DNA from: an uncultured Ruminococcus sp.
GTDB taxonomy: Bacteria > Bacillota > Clostridia > Oscillospirales > Ruminococcaceae
DNA length: 9,651 nucleotides
Assembly (NCBI GenBank): GCA_946186215.1
Contig: CAMHMM010000053.1
Coordinates: 1 to 9,651 of the forward strand
Direction: 5' to 3'
Below are positions 1 to 6,111 of this stretch, piece by piece (position 1 is the first letter of the stretch; the number at the start of each line of letters is the position of its first letter). The notes beneath the pieces are model-generated. The model did not search any database. It was not told where the DNA came from and worked only from the letters and a program-made list of their open reading frames with translations. The position numbers were made by a program, and so were the translations under genes.

Positions 1-30
1 TTTGTGTAAATCCGGCATGACGATAGGAAA

Positions 31-53
31 GGAGATGTCTCCCACGGGGAGAC
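31..53 (+). promoter_or_regulatory. Hairpin overlapping the minD ribosome binding site
   Basis: Positions 37-43 (GTCTCCC) and 47-53 (GGGAGAC) form a perfect 7-bp inverted repeat with a 3-base loop. The right arm contains the only purine-rich Shine-Dalgarno-like stretch (GGGGAG, 46-51) at proper distance from the TTG start at 57. A competing smaller hairpin is possible between GGAG (31-34) and CTCC (39-42). The seen structure could hide the ribosome binding site and limit translation; this is inference. The tail after the hairpin is only moderately T-rich, so a terminator is less likely. The first 30 bases hold no recognisable gene; TAA at 7-9 could be the end of an upstream gene, which cannot be confirmed. 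Confidence 0.45.
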
Positions 54-56
54 TGC

Positions 57-812
57 TTGTTTGATATGTCAAAAATCATTGCTATAACATCAGGTAAAGG
101 CGGAACCGGTAAATCCTCCATCTGTTCGGAGCTTGGATTTTCTCTTGCCAAGCAGGGACTGAGAACTCTTATCATCGAGCTTGATTTCGGCCTTCGCTGC
201 CTTGATATAATGCTCGGCGTAAAAAACGAGGTAAAATTCGATCTCGGTCATGTGCTCAGGGGCGAGTGTGATATAACTAAGGCTACTACCAAGGTTTCTA
301 TCGCAGAAAACCTTTTCATTGTCTGTGCTCCCGAGGATCCCTTTGCAAAGGTCGATGCTGAGACCATCAAGGAGATCTGCACGGAGATGAGAAAATACTA
401 CGAATACATCATCGTGGACACTTCAGCGGGCACAAATGCCAGCGTATTCGATGTTGTCGAGCAGTCCGACCTTATTCTTATCAATACCACGCCCGATCCT
501 GTCTGTGTAAGAGATGCAAGGACGATGTCGGACGAATTCTACAAGCGCGGCAACAAAAAGCAGAGACTTATAATCAACAAGGTAAACCCCGACCTTTTCA
601 AGGCAGACCTTGTTGTGGATCTCGATGAGATCATTGATACAGTCGGAGTTCAGCTCATAGGAGTTATCCCCGATGATGATGAAGTGATCATTGCCACCTC
701 AAAGGGCAGGGCACTCCCCAGCTCCTCTCTCGCATTCAAGGCATTTGATGCGATATCCAAGAGGATCAAGGGCGACGATGTGCCCATCAGCTTCAAGGTG
801 CTTCTCCAGTAA
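57..812 (+). CDS. minD: MinD-type septum-site ATPase (diverged)
   Basis: A 251-residue P-loop ATPase of the MinD/ParA family. MinD binds the membrane as an ATP dimer and positions division inhibitors. Visible motifs are the deviant Walker A KGGTGKS (residues 14-20, signature Lys14, P-loop Lys19), the MinD-specific block DFGLRCLD (43-50), the Walker B/switch II segment IIVDTSAG ending near residue 125 (MinD usually has DSPAG), and a TTPDPVCVRDA block like the TTPE..AVRDA of MinD. The TTG start at 57 is favoured over ATG at 66 because GGGGAG at 46-51 lies 5 bases upstream. The protein stops at VPISFKVLLQ, about 20 residues before the usual amphipathic membrane-targeting helix, and neither other frame downstream restores one. 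No minE follows; mgsA starts 51 bases later. Family is certain; strict MinD function less so, and an orphan ParA-like role remains possible. Confidence 0.8.
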   Translation: MFDMSKIIAITSGKGGTGKSSICSELGFSLAKQGLRTLIIELDFGLRCLDIMLGVKNEVKFDLGHVLRGECDITKATTKVSIAENLFIVCAPEDPFAKVDAETIKEICTEMRKYYEYIIVDTSAGTNASVFDVVEQSDLILINTTPDPVCVRDARTMSDEFYKRGNKKQRLIINKVNPDLFKADLVVDLDEIIDTVGVQLIGVIPDDDEVIIATSKGRALPSSSLAFKAFDAISKRIKGDDVPISFKVLLQ

Positions 813-863
813 TCTTGAGCAGGGAAAAGAAAGAGAAAGTAAAGTTAGAAAGGGTGACAGGCT

Positions 864-1253
864 GTGAACATTGCTTTGATAGCGCATGATTCCAAAAAAG
901 AGCTTATGGTTCAGTTCTGTATAGCATATTGTGGAATCCTGTCGCGTCATAATCTCTGTGCGACGGGCACAACAGGCAAACTGGTCGCACAGGCCACAGG
1001 ACTTGATATTACAAGATATATGAGCGGCTCACAGGGCGGAGATCAGCAGATAAGCGCAAGAATTTCCTGCAACGAGATAGATCTTCTCCTCTTTTTCAGG
1101 GATCCGCTCCGTCCGAAGCCACACGAGCCCAATGAGATAAATCTTCTCAGGCTCTGCGATGTACACAACATACCTGTTGCCACTGCTGAGGCACTTATAC
1201 ACGCACTTGAAAGAGGCGACCTTGACTGGAGAACCATCGTTAATCCCGTGTGA
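864..1253 (+). CDS. mgsA: Methylglyoxal synthase
   Basis: A 129-residue protein of the methylglyoxal synthase family, which converts dihydroxyacetone phosphate to methylglyoxal and phosphate in the cytoplasm, a bypass of lower glycolysis under phosphate limitation. Visible family motifs are LIAHD (His8, Asp9), ATGTTG (33-38), SGSQGGDQQ with the catalytic-base Asp60 (Asp71 in E. coli), FFRDP (Asp80) and PHEP (His87). The start is GTG at 864, preceded by AAAGGGTGA at 849-857 with 6 bases of spacing. Two oddities stand out. Asn90 occupies the place of E. coli Asp101. In addition the conserved PVATN.ATA segment reads PVATAEALI here (residues 105-112), four residues short, as if a stretch between two repeats had dropped out in frame. 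In other Clostridia mgsA often lies in the mre/min/rodA region, which agrees with the minD neighbour. Family assignment is firm; activity is uncertain. Confidence 0.9.
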   Translation: MNIALIAHDSKKELMVQFCIAYCGILSRHNLCATGTTGKLVAQATGLDITRYMSGSQGGDQQISARISCNEIDLLLFFRDPLRPKPHEPNEINLLRLCDVHNIPVATAEALIHALERGDLDWRTIVNPV

Positions 1254-1276
1254 TCCTGATCATGTGAAAGAAATTC

Positions 1277-1315
1277 GGCTGTGCAGACGGTTAAACTGCA
1301 CAGCCTTTAAATTTT
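1277..1315 (+). terminator. Intrinsic terminator after mgsA
   Basis: GGCTGTGCAG (1277-1286) and CTGCACAGCC (1296-1305) form a perfect 10-bp GC-rich stem with a 9-base loop, followed by TTTAAATTTT (1306-1315). It sits 23 bases after the mgsA stop and ends just before the Shine-Dalgarno site of the next gene. The T-run is interrupted by three A residues, so termination may be partial and let some transcripts continue into the methyltransferase gene. Confidence 0.8.
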
Positions 1316-1327
1316 CGGAGGCTTGGG

Positions 1328-2047
1328 ATGTCGGAATACAGGCTTGAAAAATTAGGACAGGAAAGCGGCATATTCGTTTCAGACGAACACACATTCGGAA
1401 CGGATGCCTTTCTTCTTGCGGATTTCTGCAGTGCAAGAAGAAAGGACAGGGTGTGCGATATCGGCACGGGCTGCGGGATAATAGCGATGCTGATTAAGCT
1501 TCGTTATGGCTCCCGCATCGTGACGGGCATAGATATACAGCCGCAGGCCATAGAACAGTTCACCCGATCGATAGAGTATTCACATCTTGAAAATGTGAAT
1601 GCCCTGCTCATGGATATAAAGCAGCCGGATCCCGCACTTTTCAACAGCTATGAGCTTGTGGTGTGCAATCCGCCCTACAAGGCAGCGGGAGCGGGGATAG
1701 AAAGCACAGGCGATGCGGCGCGGACAGCGCGGCATGAGACTATGTGTACTCTTGACGATATATGTCTGGCTGCGGCGAAAATGCTCAACTACGGTGGCAG
1801 GTTCTGTATGTGCAACCGTCCCGAAAGGCTCGCTGATGCTATGACCGCCATGAAGAGCAGCGGCATCGAACCGAAAAGACTGCGCCTTGTCCACAAAAAT
1901 GCCCGCAGTGCGCCGTGGCTGTTTCTGCTCGAGGGGCGCAGAGGCGGCAAAAGCTTTATGAGGATAGAGCCGCCTCTGCTTATGTCCGATGGCGGGATAA
2001 GCGATGAGCTCAGGTTCATATACGGCATGGACGCAGGCACAAACTGA
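1328..2047 (+). CDS. trmN6: tRNA1(Val) A37 N6-methyltransferase family protein
   Basis: A 239-residue SAM-dependent methyltransferase of the TrmN6/YfiC (YabB) family, which methylates the exocyclic amine of an adenine, typically A37 in tRNA-Val. The N-terminal segment FVSDEHTFGTDAFLLADF (16-33) is typical of this family. SAM motif I is DIGTGCGI (44-51), the acidic residue after strand 2 is in GIDIQ (67-71), and the amino-methyltransferase motif IV is NPPY (114-117). The start ATG at 1328 follows GGAGG (1317-1321) by 6 bases. The gene is followed 29 bases later by rsmI, the same order as yabB-rsmI in Bacillus subtilis, though the small yazA gene between them there is absent here. The family is clear; the exact target nucleotide cannot be read from the sequence. 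Confidence 0.82.
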   Translation: MSEYRLEKLGQESGIFVSDEHTFGTDAFLLADFCSARRKDRVCDIGTGCGIIAMLIKLRYGSRIVTGIDIQPQAIEQFTRSIEYSHLENVNALLMDIKQPDPALFNSYELVVCNPPYKAAGAGIESTGDAARTARHETMCTLDDICLAAAKMLNYGGRFCMCNRPERLADAMTAMKSSGIEPKRLRLVHKNARSAPWLFLLEGRRGGKSFMRIEPPLLMSDGGISDELRFIYGMDAGTN

Positions 2048-2076
2048 AAGGAATTACCGGAAGCGGGGGATATGAA

Positions 2077-2904
2077 ATGTCGGGAAAGCTTTATGTAGTG
2101 GGAACGCCTATCGGCAACCTGGAGGATATAACATACAGGGCTGTGCGTATACTGTCTGAGGTGGATTTTATCGCCGCGGAGGATACCCGTGTAACGCTGA
2201 AGCTGCTCAATCATTTTGAGATAAAAAAGCCCCTTGTGAGTTGCCATGAGCACTGCACAAGGGAAATGATACTGAGGATAGTTCAGCGGATAGGCGACGG
2301 CGAAACCTGTGCGGTGGTATCTGATGCGGGGATGCCCTGTATATCCGATCCCGGAGCTGATATAGTCGAGCTGTGCCGCGACAGAGGTGTACCGGTCGAG
2401 GCGGTGCCCGGGCCTACTGCGGTGGCAACAGCGGCAGCTGTCTGCGGTCTGCCCGCATTCCGCTTTTCCTTCGAGGGCTTTCTTTCCACCGCCAAAAAGC
2501 AGCGCTTTGAGCATTTAAACAGTGTAAAGTCCATGACACAGACACTTATTTTCTACGAGAGCCCCCACAAGCTGCGGGATACTCTTGCGGATATGTATGA
2601 TGTGCTTGGAGACAGGCGCATTTCCATATGCAGAGAGCTCACAAAGATACATGAGGAAGTCATCAGGACAACGCTTTCAGAGGCTGTGGGGCTGTACCCC
2701 GATGTCAAGCCCAAAGGAGAGTTTGTGCTGGTCATTGAAGGAGCAAAGGAACCCGAGGAGCCCGAATGCACCCTTGAAGATGCGGTGAATATGGCAAAGG
2801 AGCTTATAAACGGCGGCATGAAGCCTTCGGCTGCCTGCAAGCTTGCCGCAGAAAAAACAGGCTTTTCAAAGGGTGAGATCTATTCGGAGGCCGCTGCGAA
2901 ATGA
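2077..2904 (+). CDS. rsmI: 16S rRNA 2'-O-ribose C1402 methyltransferase
   Basis: A 275-residue RsmI, which adds the 2'-O-methyl group to C1402 in the decoding centre of 16S rRNA using SAM. It belongs to the tetrapyrrole-methylase fold. Visible blocks are GTPIGNLEDITYRA (9-22), AEDTR (34-38), SDAGMPCISDPG (82-93) and AVPGPTAVATA (109-119), then FYESPHKL, CRELTKIHEE and GEFVLVIEG, all RsmI hallmarks. The C-terminal stretch (about 235-275) is the small helical domain usual for full-length RsmI. The start ATG at 2077 follows GGGGGA (2065-2070) by 6 bases; the nearby ATG at 2072 is out of frame. The stop overlaps the nth start (ATGA), so the two genes are probably cotranscribed and translationally coupled. 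Confidence 0.95.
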   Translation: MSGKLYVVGTPIGNLEDITYRAVRILSEVDFIAAEDTRVTLKLLNHFEIKKPLVSCHEHCTREMILRIVQRIGDGETCAVVSDAGMPCISDPGADIVELCRDRGVPVEAVPGPTAVATAAAVCGLPAFRFSFEGFLSTAKKQRFEHLNSVKSMTQTLIFYESPHKLRDTLADMYDVLGDRRISICRELTKIHEEVIRTTLSEAVGLYPDVKPKGEFVLVIEGAKEPEEPECTLEDAVNMAKELINGGMKPSAACKLAAEKTGFSKGEIYSEAAAK

Positions 2905-3560
2905 AAAGCAAGGCAGTAAGAAAGAAGATAGCCGCTATTGTGACGGCTGCACTGAAGGTAAAATACCCCGTGGCGCAGTGCGCTCTTGAATATGATGAGC
3001 CATATCAGCTGATGATCGCAGGCAGGCTTTCCGCACAATGTACGGATGCAAGAGTGAATACAGTCACTCCCGTACTTTTTGAGAGGTACACGACGCTTCA
3101 GAGCCTTGCTGATGCGGATATCGCCGATGTGGAGGAGATAATCCGTCCTTGCGGGCTGTTTCATACAAAGGCGCAGAGCATCATAGGGATGTGCCGTGTG
3201 CTTTATTATGAGCTTGACGGAGTGATACCTGACAGCATAGACGAACTGATAAAGCTGCCTGGTATAGGCCGCAAGACCGCCAATCTCATCATGGGGGATA
3301 TACACAGAAAGCCCGCCATTGTCTGCGACACTCATTGTATACGCATCACAAACAGGCTGGGGCTTACGGATACAAAGGATCCGGCTGTATGCGAAAAGCA
3401 GCTTCGGGAGATAATCGTTCCCGAAGAAAGCTCCGATCTGTGCCACAGGATAGTTTATTTCGGCAGAGAGGTTTGTACGGCACGAAAGCCCGACTGTGAG
3501 CACTGCCCGCTGAGAGCGGCGCTCGCCGCAGAATACGGAAAGCATTCATGCATACTGTAA
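2901..3560 (+). CDS. nth: Endonuclease III, DNA glycosylase/AP lyase
   Basis: A 219-residue endonuclease III of base excision repair, which removes oxidised pyrimidines and cleaves the abasic strand. The helix-hairpin-helix is LPGIGRKTAN (119-128) with catalytic Lys125 (Lys120 in E. coli), and the catalytic Asp143 lies in CDTHC (Asp138 in E. coli). SAQCTD (44-49) matches the usual minor-groove segment. The C-terminal iron-sulfur motif begins normally with Cys192, Cys199 and Cys202 (C-x6-C-x2-C), but the place of the fourth cysteine is Leu208 (codon CTC at 3522-3524); the only later cysteine is Cys217, two residues from the end. The start overlaps the rsmI stop by 4 bases, with GGAGG at 2886-2890, 10 bases upstream. 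Enzyme identity is firm; presence of a normal 4Fe-4S cluster is doubtful. Confidence 0.94.
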   Translation: MKSKAVRKKIAAIVTAALKVKYPVAQCALEYDEPYQLMIAGRLSAQCTDARVNTVTPVLFERYTTLQSLADADIADVEEIIRPCGLFHTKAQSIIGMCRVLYYELDGVIPDSIDELIKLPGIGRKTANLIMGDIHRKPAIVCDTHCIRITNRLGLTDTKDPAVCEKQLREIIVPEESSDLCHRIVYFGREVCTARKPDCEHCPLRAALAAEYGKHSCIL

Positions 3561-3614
3561 AAACGCAGGCTGTGTACGCTGCCCTTACGGACAGTGACAC
3601 AGCCTGTGTTTATC
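3559..3614. terminator. Bidirectional terminator between convergent operons
   Basis: Positions 3561-3575 pair with 3597-3611 in a stem of about 15 bp containing a single G-T wobble. The core is AGGCTGTGT (3567-3575) with ACACAGCCT (3597-3605). The 21-base loop can pair further (CTG with CAG, CC with GG). The A-run at 3559-3563 becomes a T5 tail for minus-strand transcripts and TGTTTATCTT serves plus-strand transcripts. It lies exactly between the nth stop and the stop of the acetyltransferase, whose last codon abuts the right arm, so it should end both converging operons. Confidence 0.88.
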
Positions 3615-4140
3615 TTATCCACTTATCGGCAATAGTGGGACTGCCGTAGCCCCAGTCCTCCCCGGCAGCGTGTACTACCATCTCAAAGCCGTTTTTCATC
3701 AGCACCCTTGCGGATGCGGTGTTTTCGATCATGGTGCTGGCGGTGATTATCTCTACATCCGTTTTGGTGTAAAGATAGTCGACCATGATACCCAGCACTT
3801 TTGTTGCGATGCCCTTGCCCCAGCAGCGTTCAAGAAACCTGTAGCCGAGGCTTATCTTGTGTATAGGTTCGCGGTAGCCGTACATCTCTGCAAGTCCGCA
3901 GAAGCCTTCGTCCGTAAATGCTCCGAGGATAAGCGATTCCTCCAGACATTCGCTGTAAAGTCCGTCTATCACCCGATAAATGTCGGTGTATTTTTTCTCA
4001 TACAGAAATGTGGGAAGATATCTGCATACATTCGGGCTGGCAGCAAGCTCTGCAAGCGCGGATGCATCCTCCCTCGTGATACGCCGCAGGGTGATGCCGC
4101 CGTCATGCAGGGGTGGTACACTGTCAAAAAATTCCTTCAT
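3610..4140 (-). CDS. GNAT family N-acetyltransferase (RimJ/RimL-like)
   Basis: A 176-residue single-domain GNAT protein expected to transfer an acetyl group from acetyl-CoA to an amine. The N-terminal ITLRRITREDASAL (16-29) is the usual first strand and helix of RimJ/RimL-type members, and the acetyl-CoA pyrophosphate loop is RCWGKGIAT (105-113), matching R/Q-x-x-G-x-G/A. The later ENTASARVLMKNGFE segment is the conserved GNAT C-terminal helix and strand. There is no cyclic-nucleotide-binding domain. Its start codon overlaps the cyclase stop by 4 bases (ATGA), so it is the second gene of that operon and probably translationally coupled. The substrate (protein N-terminus, lysine, small molecule or antibiotic) cannot be read from the sequence. 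Confidence 0.85.
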   Translation of the reverse strand: MKEFFDSVPPLHDGGITLRRITREDASALAELAASPNVCRYLPTFLYEKKYTDIYRVIDGLYSECLEESLILGAFTDEGFCGLAEMYGYREPIHKISLGYRFLERCWGKGIATKVLGIMVDYLYTKTDVEIITASTMIENTASARVLMKNGFEMVVHAAGEDWGYGSPTIADKWIR

Positions 4141-5939
4141 TCTGCGGTTCCCTGTTCAGGCTCCTTGACTCCTGTGAGGGAGTAGACGAATACATCCTTT
4201 GATTTGCCCTTTAAGGGGATAGTTCCTACGGGCTTGACCGTCACACGGTTTTTCACCTTTTCGTAGACCTCTTCGCTTATGAGTACCTGTCCGCGCTTGG
4301 CATTTGCTTCAAGGCGGGCAGCGGTGTTTACGGTATCGCCTATGGCAGTGTAATCCATACGGAAGCTGCAGCCTATATTTCCCACGACTGCCTTGCCGCA
4401 GTTTACGCCAACGCCGAAGCCTACCGATTTGCCGTATTTTTCAAGGAACTTGCTTTCGATGGCATCGCCGCCGGCCACGATATCAAGGGCGGTCTTGCAG
4501 GCTCTGAATACATAGTCATCCAGATCGAAGGGGGCGTTGAATACGGCCATGGTCGCATCACCGATGAATTTATCCAGCGTGCCGCCGTTGTTGAATATGG
4601 AGTTGGTGGTAAGCTCAAGATAGCTGTTCAGGATATCGACTACCTGTTCAGGCTCGAGATTTTCCGACATTGGAGTAAATCCTCGTATATCTACGAAAAG
4701 CACTGCGATCTCGCGGCTTTCACCGCCGAGCCTTATGGAGTAGCCGCCCTTTCCTGCGATCTCATCCACAACCTGCGGTGCAACATATTTTCGGAATGCC
4801 TCGGTGATCTTTTTCCTTTCCGCAGTTGCGGTGAGGTAGTAGAAGACGATGCCGAGGATGACCACTGAGATATCAAACAGCGGGAAGTACAGCATGGGGA
4901 TGATGAGTCCGCGCCCGTAGAGGAAAATCCCTCCTGCGATGTATGCTGCCCCCATGATGATTGCTGGAGGGATAGAATATTTCAGGCTCGTGCGGCGGAA
5001 AAGGAAGAAAAGCAGGCCTGCTGCCATGGCGCTTACCACGGAAACGGCTCTTCTGTCAGCATTTACGGGGAATTTGTTGTCGTATAGAGACTGGAATATA
5101 TTAGCGTGGATCTCCGTTCCGAACATGATATCCGAGGTGGCGGGCACTGCATACTGGTCGTACAGTCCCGATGCGTAAGCACCCACGAATACAACGCATC
5201 CGCCGAATATCTTGGGGTCGATATCGCCGTGCAACACGCTGTAAAGGGATATTTTCTCATAATCTCCCGGATGCCCCGCATAGGAGATGTTCATTCTGCC
5301 CTCATCGAGGTCGGGGACATTTTCAACGATCTGATTTGTGCGGCAGTATTCCCTGTAAGCCTTGTAGGCAAGGCTTTCTGCGATCTCTCCGTTGCAGTTG
5401 TAGGTGAGCAGGGCTGAGCGGATAATGCCGTCACTGTCGGGGAATGCGTTTACAAAGCCTGTTTCGCAGGCATCCCCCATAATAGGCATATCGACAGTTT
5501 CTACATTGTAGTTGTCGATATAGATAACGCCCGAGTCGGAATAGTGGTAAACAGTGTTAAAGTTGATGTGTGAGCCCATGACGATAGGCAGCTTGCTGTT
5601 CTGACAGACCTCGGTGAGCGTCTTGTCGCCCTGTTCGTCCATGCTTCCTGTAAGCATAAGGTCGAATATGACCACATCGGGATAATCCTGAAGCTTTTCT
5701 ATCAGTTCGGCATATACCTGCCGTGACCATGTGCCCATAGGCCCCAGCTCGCGCAGCGTCTGGTCATCGATGCCGATTATCTTTATCTTGTTGTTGATGC
5801 CTCTTCTGTCCTGATAAATGTTGTCCTTTAGCAGTGTATCCACACCGCCGAGAATATCAAAGAAACAGATCAGAAACGAAGCTGCGATAACCGCAGTGGT
5901 TTCCGCCAGTGTTATCAGCAGATTTTTTTTACCCTTCAT
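4137..5939 (-). CDS. CHASE2-domain class III adenylate cyclase
   Basis: A 600-residue membrane cyclase predicted to make cAMP from ATP. The order is a transmembrane helix (about 7-30), an extracellular CHASE2 sensor domain (about 39-290, with IKIIGIDDQTLRELG at 52-66), three transmembrane helices (about 298-314, 321-341, 344-369) and a C-terminal cytoplasmic cyclase domain (about 405-590). Catalytic residues are complete: metal-binding Asp417 (FVDIRGFT) and Asp461 (KFIGDATMAVF), adenine-selecting Lys457, and transition-state Asn538 and Arg542 (NTAAR). Thr531 replaces the second adenine-selecting Asp, the class IIIb pattern. The start at 5939 is chosen over the longest frame (from 6062) because GGAG (5946-5949) lies 6 bases upstream and the promoter is at 5989-6017, inside the longer frame. 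It is transcribed divergently from the FecR-repeat gene and overlaps the downstream GNAT gene. The activating signal is unknown. Confidence 0.92.
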   Translation of the reverse strand: MKGKKNLLITLAETTAVIAASFLICFFDILGGVDTLLKDNIYQDRRGINNKIKIIGIDDQTLRELGPMGTWSRQVYAELIEKLQDYPDVVIFDLMLTGSMDEQGDKTLTEVCQNSKLPIVMGSHINFNTVYHYSDSGVIYIDNYNVETVDMPIMGDACETGFVNAFPDSDGIIRSALLTYNCNGEIAESLAYKAYREYCRTNQIVENVPDLDEGRMNISYAGHPGDYEKISLYSVLHGDIDPKIFGGCVVFVGAYASGLYDQYAVPATSDIMFGTEIHANIFQSLYDNKFPVNADRRAVSVVSAMAAGLLFFLFRRTSLKYSIPPAIIMGAAYIAGGIFLYGRGLIIPMLYFPLFDISVVILGIVFYYLTATAERKKITEAFRKYVAPQVVDEIAGKGGYSIRLGGESREIAVLFVDIRGFTPMSENLEPEQVVDILNSYLELTTNSIFNNGGTLDKFIGDATMAVFNAPFDLDDYVFRACKTALDIVAGGDAIESKFLEKYGKSVGFGVGVNCGKAVVGNIGCSFRMDYTAIGDTVNTAARLEANAKRGQVLISEEVYEKVKNRVTVKPVGTIPLKGKSKDVFVYSLTGVKEPEQGTAE

Positions 5940-5945
5940 ACATTT

Positions 5946-5949
5946 CTCC
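5946..5949 (-). promoter_or_regulatory. Ribosome binding site of the cyclase gene
   Basis: GGAG on the minus strand with 6 bases before the ATG at 5937-5939. This site decides the start codon: the upstream in-frame ATG at 5979-5981 has no such site and would lie at the very 5' end of the predicted transcript, and the ATG at 6060-6062 lies upstream of the promoter. Confidence 0.8.
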
Positions 5950-5988
5950 GTGCTGCTTGATTTGCGCCGAAAACGGCTCATATTACTG

Positions 5989-6017
5989 ATTATAGCACAA
6001 TCCATACCATAAATCAA
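5989..6017 (-). promoter_or_regulatory. Promoter of the cyclase-acetyltransferase operon
   Basis: On the minus strand: -35 TTGATT (6017-6012), a 17-base spacer, and a perfect -10 TATAAT (5994-5989) extended by an upstream TGC (TGCTATAAT). The predicted transcription start is near 5982, giving a leader of about 40 bases before the start at 5939. It matches a vegetative sigma-A promoter. Confidence 0.85.
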
Positions 6018-6019
6018 TA

Positions 6020-6070
6020 TCCGTGATAAGATTTCATGACATTCGTGACAAATATTTGCCATTCATGCCA
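6020..6070. promoter_or_regulatory. Candidate operator between the divergent promoters
   Basis: The roughly 60 bases between the two -35 boxes hold a 10-bp perfect palindrome CAAATATTTG (6049-6058) and four similar heptamers: TCCGTGA (6020-6026), TTCATGA (6033-6039), TTCGTGA (6042-6048) and TTCATGC (6062-6068). Their spacing (13, 9 and 20 bases) is irregular. The position is ideal for a regulator controlling both genes, but no known operator consensus is recognised. Confidence 0.35.
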
Positions 6071-6076
6071 AACCGA

Positions 6077-6105
6077 TTGACTTTGAAGCGCAAAGATGCT
6101 ATAAT
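6077..6105 (+). promoter_or_regulatory. Promoter of the FecR-repeat surface protein gene
   Basis: -35 TTGACT (6077-6082), a 17-base spacer and a perfect -10 TATAAT (6100-6105) with the TGC extension (TGCTATAAT from 6097). The predicted start of transcription is near 6112. The spacer carries a short inverted repeat, CTTTG (6081-6085) with CAAAG (6091-6095). This is a very strong vegetative-type promoter, better than that of the divergent cyclase at its -35 box. Confidence 0.88.
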
Positions 6106-6111
6106 TATCTT

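Noticed and set aside
800..863. A frameshift cutting off the MinD C-terminal helix
   Set aside because: Reading the other two frames past 812 gives a charged Lys/Glu-rich peptide in each case, not a typical amphipathic membrane-targeting helix, so no frameshift can be supported.
1249..1264. A CRP-like TGTGA-N6-TCATG sequence near the mgsA stop, tempting beside a cyclase
   Set aside because: The second half matches only three of five consensus bases, it overlaps a stop codon, and it is not at a recognisable promoter.
3670..4185. A 171-codon plus-strand frame opposite the acetyltransferase
   Set aside because: The minus-strand frame has the GNAT motifs and ATGA coupling to the cyclase; the plus-strand frame has no domain and runs through the convergent operon.
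5940..6062. 41-codon N-terminal extension of the cyclase
   Set aside because: The promoter and transcription start of the gene fall inside it, and a good ribosome binding site precedes the internal ATG at 5939.
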